From: Schistosoma haematobium
Lineage: Eukaryota > Platyhelminthes > Trematoda > Strigeidida > Schistosomatidae
Direction: 5' to 3'
Assembly (NCBI RefSeq): GCF_000699445.3
Contig: NC_067198.1
Coordinates: 29,515,536 to 29,579,535 of the forward strand
Length of the DNA: 64,000 bases
Made by a program: the position numbers and the translations under genes. Below the pieces are notes generated by a model. That model ran no database searches, was not told where the DNA came from, and was given only the letters and a program-made list of their open reading frames with translations. Positions 38,625 through 52,400 of this stretch are shown piece after piece. The stretch's first letter is position 1; every line of letters begins with the position of its first letter.

Positions 38625-39784
38625 CAAGTTTAAAACAAAAGCATTGAGGTTCAGTAGAACAAGAGGTTTCCGAAATCAAGTTAAAAAGCATCAATCGAGC
38701 CAAAGTGAAGACTACTGAATGAAAAGATCAGTTAATGATATTCGCAAGCAACCTATAGGATACTCAGCTAACACAGGAACTGAAATACAGAGTAGCCGCT
38801 GCACGCTAGGTATTCAAACATCGTTGGAACAAAGTGGTAGGTGTCTCTGAATGAGCCTGACGTTATCACTGTGTCAAAAGTGGACAATTAACTTTCAATT
38901 GTGGAACTGAGTCAGCGTGTATGGTGAAAAACTGACGTCACGGTTGTGCTGGGTGTATTTTAGAATATCTCTCATGAGTGATTCCAGAATTTTCCTTAGA
39001 CTCAGGGTTTCAAATAACGTAAGGTTGTTTACAGTCCAACATAACACTACCCTTTAGTTACTTAACTGGGGAACAGGGATGAAGACATACTCAATCGTTG
39101 TCTGTATAGATATTCTTTAAAATAATTTCACTGGTATCTTAAGTGATGATCATACTGACGAACACTAATGAATCGTACTTTAGACCACGTAGTGTACGCA
39201 CTGTAGAAAGAATGGTCATAACTCTTATTCGGTAAACTGTTTAACAAAACTAACTCCTAACTAAGCTCTTGCGTTTAATTACTCTCTTTCTAAACTAGCA
39301 TAGCGATTCTTCATGATAAATGCCTAAATCTACTAGTATACCGAAATTACTGAGGGACCATGTTCACACTACTTTATCTAAGTTGCCCTTATCCACCGAT
39401 ATTTTTGACTAAATGGATTCTCAGTTGGATAATACAAGGGTTTTACCACTCTGTATTTCAGGATATAAGAAACATTTATTTCGATTGAACTTTGTGGATT
39501 TGTCGGAATGAAAATTGTGTTTTCCGTTAGGGAAATATATACGTTCACTGACAGTTAAATGAGGTAACATCACTAATATTAACAATACCTTTGGAAGACA
39601 GAACGGGGCGCCTCAAACTATTTCCGTCATCGCAACTCATGTTACTGTTTGATTTATTGCTGTCTTATCGTGTATTAAACAGTGGTCTTGGTAATAGTAT
39701 GTTCTATCCTTTGTTTCATCTAGGACTCATTATCTGAGAAGGCATTCAAAGTAACTTCAAAACCTAAACAAAATCACCTGGGTT
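38625..39784. other. intergenic DNA between divergent genes
   Basis: No gene or repeat recognised. It would contain the promoter of the minus-strand candidate gene if that gene is real. Confidence 0.45.
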
Positions 39785-40250
39785 CATTTCTCGCTCGGAT
39801 ATCTTGGAAAGAGTGCAGAGGGCATCTACCCATACAGTTCCAGGATTCTTGGGTTTACTGTACAAAAAGCAGCTTAAAAACCCAGACCTCTTTATTCGGT
39901 CCTGTCGCAGGTTGAGGTGGTCTGATTTTGATATATAGAACACTAGGAAATGATTTTGGACCCAATATATCCCCAATTCTTCGTCCAATTAGATCGGGAC
40001 ATCTCGGAGGACATAGCGAGTGGGTAGGAAAACCAAGAACAGACAAAATACCCGTGGCATACAGGTTTTCTGACCGAGTCGTCAATTCTTGGAACCTGTT
40101 ACCCAAAGCAGCGGTGTCCACACCTACAATTGACTCATTCAAGAGAAGACTAGACACCAACAGAAACACACTAGAAAACGGATAACATAGGCGGTAGGTC
40201 ATCTGTCCTTACTGAACAAATGTGAAATTTGAATCTGAATCTGAGTAGTT
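39785..40250 (+). mobile_element. 3' fragment of the CR1-like element
   Basis: Reads SDILERVQRASTHTVPGF and, after a frameshift near 39910, MIYRTLGNDFGPN...HSEWVGKPRTDKIPVAYRF...NSWNLLPKA...FKRRLDTNRNTLENG. It is clearly homologous to the C-terminus of the minus-strand element at 30.4 kb. It ends in TGAATC-type hexamers at about 40230-40245. Its 3' end lies less than 200 bp before the first synthetase ATG, so it sits in or next to that gene's promoter. Confidence 0.8.
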
Positions 40251-40435
40251 AGTAACTGGAAATTTTTTGCCTGATACGTGGTGTTGGCTCTTTTTGTTGA
40301 TAAATCCAAGGCAAGACTGGATCTCCACAGAAATATAATATTACGGGATTAAAGTAAGTCGCTTAACTCCCTATCCTTACTACTGAGGACTGAAAACTAA
40401 AGACTGAGGTGGCTTTTACGAATCGTTTTCGCCAC
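40251..40435 (+). promoter_or_regulatory. probable promoter / 5' UTR of the glycyl-tRNA synthetase gene
   Basis: Only 185 bp separate the CR1-like fragment from the first ATG. An in-frame TGA at 40391 precedes the reading frame, so translation cannot start farther upstream in this exon. No clear TATA box was identified. Placement as promoter is inference from position. Confidence 0.35.
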
Positions 40436-43400
40436 ATGAGTTTTGCGTTCTTTTGGCGGGTTCATCAAAAGTCTGTTGCGAACATTCCGTGTAAATTAGC
40501 ACTTTGTCTTCCCAAAATCACATTACGTTTAATAACTGGCGGTGTTCACTCTGCGGAAATAAGAAATATGAATGGAGTTACAGATATAGACTCATTACGT
40601 GCTAAGGTTCGCGATCAGGTAGCTTTCATGTCATTATTTACATTTTTTCAGGGTGATATAGTACGACGTCTGAAGGAAGAAAAAGCATCTGACAGCGCCC
40701 TAAAGGAAGCTATATCTGCCTTAAAGGCTTACAAAAAAGCTTTGGATGATAAGGTTAGCTAATTACTAGGTTACCATAACTTCTAGGAAATTGAGCTGTC
40801 TCCTAAAGATCCTTCTTTTGATCGTGGTAAACTAGAGGATCTTTTGAAACAGAAGTTTTTCTATGATCAATCTTTCTCTATTTACGGAGGTGTGTAGACA
40901 TTTCATACTAATTGTGTTAAAATTTGTGTATAGTTAGCATTGCTTCATATCTGTTCTGTGTATTCATCCCGTTCTGTTTTCACCGAATTATTTTAGGTAT
41001 TCAGGGTCTCTATGATTATGGCCCGATGGGTTGTGCTATGAAAGCTAATTTACTTTCTGCTTGGCGTCAATTCTTTATTTTGGAAGACCATTTATTAGAA
41101 GTCGACTGCTCTGTGCTTACACCTGAACCTGTTTTACAAGCATCTGGACATGTCGATCGATTCACAGATCTAATGGTCAAAGATGTGAAAACTGGAGATT
41201 GTTTCCGTGCTGATCACTTAGTAAAGTCAGCACTCGAAGCCAAGAAAAGCAATAAGAAAACCCCTGAAAATGAAAAACAGGAAATCGATAAGATGATCTT
41301 ACAGGTAATAAGTGCTGCATTGTGTTAGAGTCAAATATTTTAATACTTATTACTAGTTTGACCTGAAGTTTTTCGGATAATTTTTTCCCATTGCTTCTTG
41401 GTTGATTGCATTGTCAAGAAAATTCTTTGGTCGTTCTGTTATTAATAGATTCTACAGCCAAAGCCGAGTTTTTTTTTGCAAAGGCAATTTGCATCTTTGA
41501 TATCTATAGTTGGAGTTAAGTCCATCAGTCTTGCAATAAAAAAACACGTACTTTCCGTTGTCATATTGGTCGTTACACACGAATAGTATATGACAAATCA
41601 ACTGAATAGGCGATAAATCGACATTAGATATCGTACATTTTAAACGACCTACATAATATTTATTCTAGTTATCATCCATCTAGTCTTATCATTCATGTTA
41701 GTCAATTGTTCTGGTGTTTTAAAATGTAGCTTGTCATGTCTAACCTCCATTCGAATTAAAATATAAGGTTTTATGAATGTGGTCGTTATGACGCCTCCTA
41801 AACCTAGATTGTAAGTATACCAGTTTAAGATTAGGACCAATTTTGTCACATTAAAAATGTCAAAATACAATAACGCAATAAAATATCCACATTTATAGAC
41901 CACAGTAGTGATGATTGTCATGTTCTTTTAGTTCTTCAGTGCTAAATTAATCCTACCGATCAAATGCACGTGTTAAGGCACTTGAACTAGTGACCACATC
42001 GCATCTTGATCTCTAAAATTCGATCACCGCTGAAGGATTAGACGAACATCACATTGCTGACGATTGTAAACATTTCAATCCCACGAGAAGTCAGTCACGG
42101 CCCGAACAGCGCAATGGTAACGTTACAGTAAAGCGAGGTAAGGACAGTTCAAATCCCACGAAGAGCATAAACCTCTATATTGTATGTCTTGGTGATCAAT
42201 ACCATCTGGTTTGAAAATTAGGTTCCTAGTTTCCTACAGACCACCTCTAATCAACCAGTCAGCCAATAGCAATAAAATACGTTCAACGGATATTTTGGGA
42301 TTTAAAAAGTTTACGTCAATCAGCAATTCATTAATAAGTTTGGATCACTTTTGCAATGCGTACGATAGGACAAAAGACTCAGTGATTATCTTTGTAAAAT
42401 TATATATCAGTCTAGTGATTATGAGATCCTTACTAATTATTGCAGTTGGGTCAAATTATTTTTATCTTTTCATAGTGACCGTACTTTGCACAGCTAGTAA
42501 ATTTCCTAAATATCTTTCTTACCTTACAAGTCTTACTAGAAATCAGATTGCAACAAAATTATTTTAAAACACAAATGAAGCAGTCATTTTTCTGGCAGAA
42601 GCATCTTACCTATTAGTCGTGCCGAATCTGTGTACTGCTAGGGTTAATTTATACGCATATTGGTATATCGAAATTCGGTCTTTCTGAAAACTCATATTTT
42701 CACGTTGATATATCTCCAATCCATTTGAGTGCACATTTTTCACAATAATTAGTTGTCAGTCCATCGGTCATGAGCAACGTAGGGTGCTGCACATAGCTAC
42801 ATCTGTTTAGGTGGCCACACTATTAGAACACCTAGAAATTATAGTATATCAGAGTAGTGGGAGCAATAACATCATTAGTAGTAAGACAGATTAAAATATT
42901 TATTCGGGGTTGCATACTTTTATCATCTACATTTCAGCTGGACAACTATGGGGCAGATGAGCTACACCAAATTATACGTCGTTTTGATATCAAATCACCG
43001 ACAACAATGAACGACTTAACTGAACCAAAAGAATTTAACTTGATGTTTTCGACAATGATTGGTCCTACCGGCCAATGTAAAGGGTAAGCTTTTTGTGTCA
43101 TTTTCTTAGCAATTTTTTTGTTTGTGGTGACTTACGTAGCTTTACAGGAAATATCGATGTACCAGGCAGTTGAGTATGAGCCACACTCTAAGTGTGAGGC
43201 CCGATGGTACTGTTTGGTTGTTCAAACCGAAGTAGATAGAGCGAAGTTTGAACCTGGCAATTAGTGGCCGAAAGTCGAACGCCTTAACGACAAAACCCAC
43301 CCCTTCACGAATGAATTTATAAGCCTATAGAAGATTATCTCTATCGTATTTGTTAACTATAATACATTTCAACCTTTATCACTTCCACAAAATATAAGTA

Positions 43401-46400
43401 ATTAAATATTTGATATTATCAATAATCTAACGTTTCTTTTCTAGTTATCTTCGCCCGGAGACTGCCCAAGGGATTTTCGTCAATTTCCAGAGGCTCTTAC
43501 ACTTTAATCAAGGTCGTCTTCCTTTTGGAGCTGCTCAAATCGGTTCTGCATTTCGTAATGAAATAAGCCCGCGTTCCGGTCTAATTCGCGTCCGAGAGTT
43601 TACCATGGCAGAAATTGAATATTTTGTAGATCCCAGTGACAAACGTCATCCCAAGTTTGAGGACGTGAGAAATACAGAAATGATACTTTATTCGTCATGT
43701 GATCAGATGAGTGGCGAAAGACCTCGAAATGTTACTATTGGTGAAGCGGTCGATAAAGTGCGTTAAACTCCCAATCAGTTTGGTTTTTATTTTACTGGGC
43801 ACTAACATAATTTCAGTATATAACTGGCCAAGTCATGTCAACGAGTTTGATTAAGAAAAGTAGGTTTCATCCAATCGTAGTGTTAGTGTTTCATCAACGT
43901 TCGAGATCATCTATGACTGGGAAAAATAGGTAACATCGCAATTTAACTAATAAAGACAAACAACGGATAATCCAGGGGGGGGGATAATTGTTCTCTTCAT
44001 AAATCTCATCCACATTGGAAGCATCTTGCATAGTTTGTTTGCATCCTGACCATAACTTTTACCTTGACGTGGTGGCGAAGCTTACATATCCAGTCGAGCT
44101 ATATTATGTGCAACGCTTGTTCCTCTAGATTCTGTCATGTCAAGCAAGCCCTTTGGGTAACGGTAAGACTAAAAGCACTAAATCAAGGTTCGAGAGTAAA
44201 GTCGCACGGGTGACTGTACATGAGTGTGACAGTAGTCAAGTATTTCCTTCAAATAACTAGCATCTATGTTAATTAGATAGGTAAGCAAATCGGTTAATGA
44301 GGTAGTGAAACTTCATCAACTAAGGTGGTTGAAACACGTCACGTGTGCCTAATCACTGCCAACCTCAAAGAGCGATATTTGGCAATGCAGAAGTAGTTAG
44401 GAAAAAAGGGTAGGGTCGGTCAAACCGAAATTTGGGATCAGTCACTCACTTTCGGTCTGAGGCAAGTAGTCAGATGCAATTGCCTAGTGAGGATCTACGT
44501 GATAACACAGACCAGTGACTTGAAACTTTTGATAACATGCCTCAAATTTGTCCGCAGTGATACAGATGCATTCACTCCTTATGTTTTTCTCGATTTCCAA
44601 TCCCAGTATTCCTTCATACTTACCTTCCACCTCATCCAGCGATTTAGTCTTTCATTTTTCACTACCATTACATTACTTCATTCTCCTTCGTCGCTTTCAC
44701 CCTGTCGTGCCAATCCAGTATGGGGCGCTGGGGCCAACTCACGTCTGTTCCAAGTCCTTTATTGATGATGTCTGTACTTTTCTTTGTATAAAATCTCGGT
44801 TATTTATAATGTGACCATGACAATGATTGTTTCTCTAATGATCAGTGCTCATATAGTCCTGGTGATACGCAAATTCTTTTACTTATCGAAGTTTGAGCAG
44901 CCATGTTTATCCAGTCCAAATATTATGTTCCTGTTTATTAGGTGCGTCTTTACGTAAACGCGATTGTTTGGTTGTATTTTGTTCATTTCCTTATAATAGC
45001 ATAATGTACTGTTGTTTATTATCTTCGTTCACGCAACATACAGAAACAATTATTAGTTTACATCATATTAAAGATTACCATGTTGGCTACAAAATTATGG
45101 GATATATGAAGTATTTGATACACTTTCTTCATATTTAACTTAACAGTGTCACTCACATCTTTTTAATGGTCTTGAAAAATCTACTGCTTCAGTCATATAT
45201 ACCTTTGAATTCTGGTAAATTTGAGTACCAAAACATGTATACACCATAGAAAAACTAAAATTCATTGATAAAGAAACAGAAAAGAGTAGGGAGTACAATG
45301 AAAATCAAACAAATGAGCGATAATAGTACATAATAGGAAATATTACCCAGTTAAAATTTCAGTTAGAAAGTGAGTTCCTCCCACTTTCATGAAGAATATA
45401 TAAGAAAACTACAGAACCACTAAATTCTTTTCTAAGTTATATCTGATAACATCTCAATCCACTGAGTTACACAGCATCGTATTTCGATTTTGTTCATACT
45501 ATACTACCATATACTATATTCAATTATCTCTAGAATTTATTGATCAGTGATTCTAACTTTATATTCACTACTTGTATTTGATCATATTTCTTTTTCAACC
45601 CTATGATTAGCGAACAAAACATCAGACCAATTAGGTCGTGTTGTAACTAAATATAGTAGTCATGGATCACGAATTCTGCTATTAAATCAAACAGTTTGTC
45701 TGAATGGCTTATACAAATAACTCATTCAGTGGTTACTGTGACTTTTATGGGCAATAAAAACTATGTTGACAATAAAGAGAATATTTGTTGTACATACTTC
45801 ACCTGTTAGTCCATTCCCAGCAGGATTTAATATGACAGATGCTTAAATCATTGTGAACAGATTGCTTAACCTAAATAGATCTATTTTTCAAATCTAAATC
45901 TTTTCATTTCTGTATGACTGAATGCTGAGTTGTGTATACACTTCTCTATGGTATTCCATCACACGATTCCCCAGTTGACGTAATCGGCCTCCAATGGGTA
46001 AATAATGTAATGTCTAGTTCTTAGTGCTGAACGACGTTTACTCCTTTTTATGCGGCCTCTGGGTTGAGAGATCTGACGTCATGTTGTGACTCAAGTAGTT
46101 GTGCAACGATAACTCTGGACTTGAATAACAACAAAATAAGTTTACTTCACCTTAGGTCTTACTAGTGGTCGTCAGAAACTGAAGGTTTTTCTAATGCTTT
46201 TTTAATCATCTATTGTTTTACATATGATAATATAAATAATTGTATTGTAATATTTCCATCGATCCTTTTGTCTTTGTAGGGTGTTGTGGCAAATCAAACG
46301 TTGGGATACTTCATGGCGCGAATACACTTGTTTTTAGTCCATATTGGTGTTGATGCAAAACGACTACGATTCCGACAGCATTTATCAAATGAAATGGCCC

Positions 46401-49400
46401 ATTATGCCTGTGATTGTTGGGATGCTGAATGTCAAACAAGTTACGGTTGGATTGAATGTGTTGGTTGTGCAGACAGAAGTTGTTATGACTTAAATCAACA
46501 CAGTAAAGCCACTGGTACCCGTTTAGTCGCAGAGAAACCCTTAGATGAACCTGTAAGTATTTCCCCTTATTTTTTTTACCTCTTATGATGAGAGTAATGG
46601 TGGCCTGTTGCATCTAAACAAACATTTGTAACTGCCATTTTTCATAATTATTCTTAAATGAAATTTCTTACGGCATTATTCACTACCTGTAGTAAAAATG
46701 TACAGTTTCTCAATAATGAATCAGTGGTAAACGATTTAATTACCTCGTCATCTGAACACATGTTAATACATATTATTTTGAAAGTGACTTTCACATACAT
46801 ACTTCCGTTCAGATTAAAGATAAATCCCTGGAAAAGTAAAAAAAACATGTTTTTATCTCGCCTTTATTTTTTTTTGTTAATTGTACAAATATGATTACTG
46901 TATTATTATTTTTCTTCCCAATCGTAGAAAACTGTACAAGTCTGTGAATGTATACCCAATAAAGGTGAGTTAGGAAAAGTATTTCGAGGAGAAGCGAAAA
47001 CTATCATACAACAATTGAGCTCACTTACTCTCGATGAATGTCATTGTCTAAACAATGAGTTGAAAAACACCGGGTTAGTTTCTGATATATTGCTGAATAA
47101 TCAACATTTTATCACTTCACTGTAGCTATAGGTGCTTTAAATTTTACTTCCTAATAATTTCATTCAAATCTTTTGGTTACAAATTCACTAATCTTTCTTA
47201 GTTTTCATTTTGTAATTCACCGGTTTATAAGAATATTTAGAATTTAACCAATAGGTCAGCGGTCCAAATACTGCTCCACCTACCTTTGTTAATATAACGA
47301 AATAGTTAATAAGTCTTCTTTGGACTAGTATTTTTAAACTCTTCACTTCACTCGACTAGTCTCAAAAATCAAACATAACTTGGGGAAAAACAGTGATACA
47401 TTTCAAACCAAAGAGCAAAGTTTAGTCAACCAGTTATATACCGATTAAAATGAGATCATTTTCGCTAAATACTAATTATAGTACATCAATTATACAATAA
47501 ACATGCATTGAAAATAAAGTTACACTTGATAAAATTCAGTAAACAAAATTCACTTAAAGTTAATTTGAGGATTTCATATCTCAAACAGTAATATTTTTCC
47601 TAAAATTAAGCAGGATTACACCAGCTATGTTAAAATGTACCCGTACATCTCTGGAAATAATCATGAAAATAAAACTACAAAAGAGTTACTTCATATTTTA
47701 ATCAGTTTCTTGTTGACATATGTGCATCCTGTGTGTCCTGGATTCCACTGCTGGCCACCATCCATTTCTACTTATAACATTTGTGGTTTAAGGCAGTACC
47801 TAGGCAATCCGCACAGGATGCACATATGCCAACAAGAGACGGGTCAGTTGCGGTCCTAAACATCAATAGGAAGGTTCAAACAACCAATACAAAGTGAATT
47901 AATATTTTGTGTCAAAAAACGAGTTCTTTTCGGAAAAAAACAGGTTCCAAGTCTTTAAATGTCAGTAATCAGGCAAGCAACAACTTAAGCAGTTTTAGAA
48001 TTGAGTAACATAGCATTGTGTTCAGGTGGTCGACTAACTGCAAGTTTAAATTCCGAAATAGGCGAAAACTCAATAACCCAGTCAAGAATTGGATAATTAG
48101 CTGTGTTGCATGGCTAGATTCTCCTGTCAGTCAGTCAGTCAGCTACAACGTAGGACTAGGCACATATACGCATCGGTCCAAGTTACCATACCTCATCAAC
48201 ACAAAATGAATACCGGATTCATAGAAGTAGTTAATTCAATGGTGGTAACATATAAAAGAAAGATTGCAATGAGGATATAGTACAGGAAGAAATAATTAGT
48301 TCGTAGAAAGAAAGATATGAAGTGAATTTAATCTCTTTGTTTAAGGGAAGATAGAGAGTTTATACACCGACGCCATTGTGATCGATTCTCCTGTATTTTC
48401 CTCAGAAATAAAAGTAGCAGTAGCGCCAAACTCTAGATTGACGGCACCGAATCCTTGTTTCCATATGTTTACTGTCGCCCCATTAGAAATGAAACAAGTA
48501 ATATTTTCATAATTGGCATCAGAGTAAGACTTTCCTTTTCTACCTCATTCTTCTCACTTGCATAATGAAAATCTCTTCGTCGTATGTGAAGTGCCCAGTA
48601 GTGTATATCTGGTTGGGAAGTAAATTGTAAGAAATTGTACGTATACATCTCGAGCAAAAGGGAATTTTCTCAGCTCATTACAGTACGCACTATATGGTTA
48701 TACTTGTCCGTTAATAACAGCGTTTTTTTCATGCAACAACAGTAGACTAGCAAGAATTTTTTTCTCGGGTCACAAAATGACCTTATGAAGCGATAATAAG
48801 GAAAAATGGCGACAAAATACCATATCATGGCATGATGTTTAAAGCAGTCGATTTGCAGACAGTACTGCTGTAGTGAACGAGAACTTAGGTGGGGAAAACC
48901 AACTGATTTCTTAATGTAAAATTACAGGGTGCCTTGATAAAATATGAAAACCATACATTAAATACATTATTTGCACATCTTCCTTAATCCGTCCCGTACG
49001 TGCTTCACGTTTCTTCCAACCCTTTTGTTATTGCAATTTCTCTTTGTTACCCCTTCTGTTCTCTTCAATTTAATTTTCTGTTATCCGGCGTTCTACTTCC
49101 GATTGGTGCTACATACTACTTAAATCTTTCAGCATAGCTAACATACACCACTGCGAGTTCGAACCCCGCTTCACCCGCCTCGGATTTCTACGTCAGTTAT
49201 TATTAGTAGCCCGTCTCTTCACCCGCAGCAAATTGTGTAACTTGGGGCAGAACAATTAAAGTCTGTGTTGGGGATGGTTGAAAGAAAGTTAGGGGCGGCC
49301 TAACCAAAACGTGGCATCAGTGCTTGAAGTCACTAAATTCCGGTCTAAGCCATATTGGTAGATGCAGACTACTTCGTTGAGGTTCGCGTGACTATCGTAA

Positions 49401-52400
49401 CCAATGGTTGGAGACTTCGAAACGGCTCAGAATCGATCACAATGGTGTAGGTGTATAAACTCTCTGCTTTCCTTCAAACTATGAGGTTAGCATCGCTTCA
49501 TACCTTTCTTTCTACGAACTAATTATTTCTTCCTGTACTATATCCTTATATGCAATCTTTCTTTTATGTGTTACCACCATTGAGTTAACTACTTCTATGA
49601 ATCTGGTGTTCATTTTGTGTTGATGAGATATGGCAACTTGGATCGATGCGTATATGTGCCTGGTCCTACGTTGTAGCTGACTGACTGACATTCCAAATTA
49701 GTTGATGTCTAGTGTGATTTTGTTAAAACAATAACCTGAATAACATTCATTGCTAATTATTTCTACTGTTCTCTTTTTAAAATTAGAAAGATTACTCTAA
49801 CAGTTAATGGAAAGCAAGTGGATCTTAACAGTTCAATGGTTCAGATCAATGAATGTGAAAATGTTGTACACGGTAAGTAAATTTCCTCGTTCTTCCAGTA
49901 TTTGCTCGTATATACATAACTCATTTCTCTACAAACAGCACGTAAATCTTGCTGTACTAAGTCATAATCAATGCAGGGATTGAAAATAAGATTCTTTAGC
50001 GAAAGTTTTCACGAGGTGAATAGCAAGAAAGTTAAAATACTTATATCACTAATCACAATGACAAATAGTAAGCATTAGAGAATATGGTTCGAGAAGAAGG
50101 ATTAAAAAAGTATATGCGAAGAAATACTAAGACTAGAGGACTATAAATATTGGACGCGTCTGCTCCTTTGTGATCAATTTAGAACCATATCACCCGATTT
50201 CTCCAAGAATTTCACTTAGATATGTTTCTGTAATTATGGAGAACTAATTTCTCTTGGATGTCCTTCGCACTATAATAAATGCTACTTGTTGGTTTAAACC
50301 ATAGTTCTTATCTTGACCAATGGCGATCTTGTTTTTCGTAGTATACTGAGCGATATCAGTGTTGGGGAGATCCAGAAAATTCCTCGAAAAATGCAAAAAG
50401 GGGCTCCGAAATCTTTGAGAAACATCTTATCCAATCAAAATTCAAAAGAAGTTTTACCAGAAACATCTAGAAAGTGAAAGGTCACATGTTATATTTCTGA
50501 TTGGATCATTACTTATACTGCTACTATGTTTGGTAGCGTTCCAAAACTTTCCGGAGGCCTAAGGCCATCTAAAATGCTATAAATACCCTTAATTTTCTGT
50601 ACTTAGACCAACCTTGAAGTAAGGCGTTCTTTCCATATTTTGCATCTTTTCTCTCATGTTCAAGTTGCCGTGTAGATTAACCTGGGAGTTACTAGAAGAG
50701 CTTAGGAGATCGAACCTAGCGTTCAATTAGAAGATTGATCAATCTGTTTGTCGAATTCTTTTCAATGTGGCTATTAGTAAGACTGTCACTTATCCACTGT
50801 ACTTTAGTTAAAATCAGTTCAATTGCAGTCGTTTCTTTATCACAACATATTTTGAGCATTTGCTGACTTAATATAAAAGGTTTTTATTTCACACTTAGTT
50901 CTTATATTTGTGCCTTTTTAAACAAGACAAAAACATTGCTGTCTGACAATGGGTCATGATCGGCTGGATATAATGTTGAATGTTTCTCGTTTACATCTTT
51001 TAGGAGTCATTCATATCAAACTTTATTCACTGGTACTTGTAATTATTAAACTTGTATCCCTGTTTTCCTACTTACCAACTCTAAACAAATAAAATCAGAT
51101 TAAAACTCAAAAAAACACCATTTCAGTTAGTTTAGTGACCATACTAGTTTCTTTGTTCAATGAACTTTGACTAATATCATGACACATTAATTGTCATTCA
51201 GCAGACAGTTCGTATTTCAGAATTTTTATGTGGTTAGTTTGCATTGAATAGCTACCCATTTTCACAGTTTCTAATGTATTATATGAACTAAATTTGGCAT
51301 TTCAATTACGTTTTGTTTTCTAGTATCGTACTGATAATTTTATTGTTATTTTAGTCAGTGAAATAGTACCTAATGTAATTGAGCCTTCATTTGGCATTGG
51401 TCGAATTTTGTATACTATATTTGAACACTCTTTCCGTGTACGTGAAGGTGATGAACAACGCACAGTAAGTGATTTAAATTATATTTTCTTGAGTTTAATG
51501 TTTTGAACGGAGGTAAACAAGCACAAATATTAATTGTTTGGACTTTATTGATGTAACGCAGTAAGTTGTTTAAAAACAGTGAAATAGATTTAATGATTTT
51601 TCGCTTTTCTAATCAGTATTCAGTTTACTAATATTAAAACTGTATTTACAGTTAGTAAATCTTAAAAGGCGAGTATTTCTACTGTTAAGCTCTATTAGAG
51701 ACGTCTAGTCCATTTAAATGATAATCTTACAAATTATACCACAGTTCAGTGTATTATAACTTGTCAGTTATGCATTGAAACTTGTAAACAGCGTTTTAAA
51801 ACGAAGACAGAATTTTACTGTTTTTAATAATACACACAATTTAAACGTAACCATATATGAGAATGGTTTACTAACTATCCACAATTGATACTAGCATCAA
51901 ACATCCGATCTCTATTGTCTTAGTTTACTTACTTGATCAGATTCCATCTGACGAAAACTCATTTTATAAAATTATTTTCTGTTATACATTTATAAATAAG
52001 CATTAACAACAGTTTTAGGAGACAGTATGAATTTATAGGCTAAAATATTAAAATTTCAAAAACCCATGTCTCATATTATGAAATGGGAGGAGGTTTTTAT
52101 TAGAAGAGTTTCTACCATTAGCGTAATGTAATCGACAGTGACAAGATTGTTCTCACCTATTTAAAGAGATGATTCAACTGTAGTGCGCCGATTCAATTAC
52201 ATTGTCACACTTCAATATTGCATTGTTTATGTTCACTTTATAATTGAAGTAATATTTTGTAAAGTGTATGAAAAAAATATCTGTTTTAAACGAGTAAATT
52301 TCTAGTGAAAATGACCAAAGATGACATGCAAAATTGTAGTCTATTAGGATATGTATATTCATAACCTTTTTTCATCACTCTAGCTAGTCCTGTTTTAAAG

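Larger units (their letters stand above)
47074..49786 (+). other. GARS intron 8 (2.7 kb), repeat-rich
   Basis: Holds an inverted SINE-tail pair (47700-47850), a minus-strand retrotransposon 3' end (48131-48400) and a plus-strand element (48860-49692), each listed separately. The rest is AT-rich. Confidence 0.8.

Noticed and set aside
40409..40435. Upstream start of the GARS frame
   Set aside because: The codon at 40409 is GTG; the first ATG in frame is at 40436 and an in-frame TGA lies at 40391.
42211..42567. 118-codon frame in GARS intron 4
   Set aside because: No recognisable domain, and it lies in an intron defined by matching phases on both sides.
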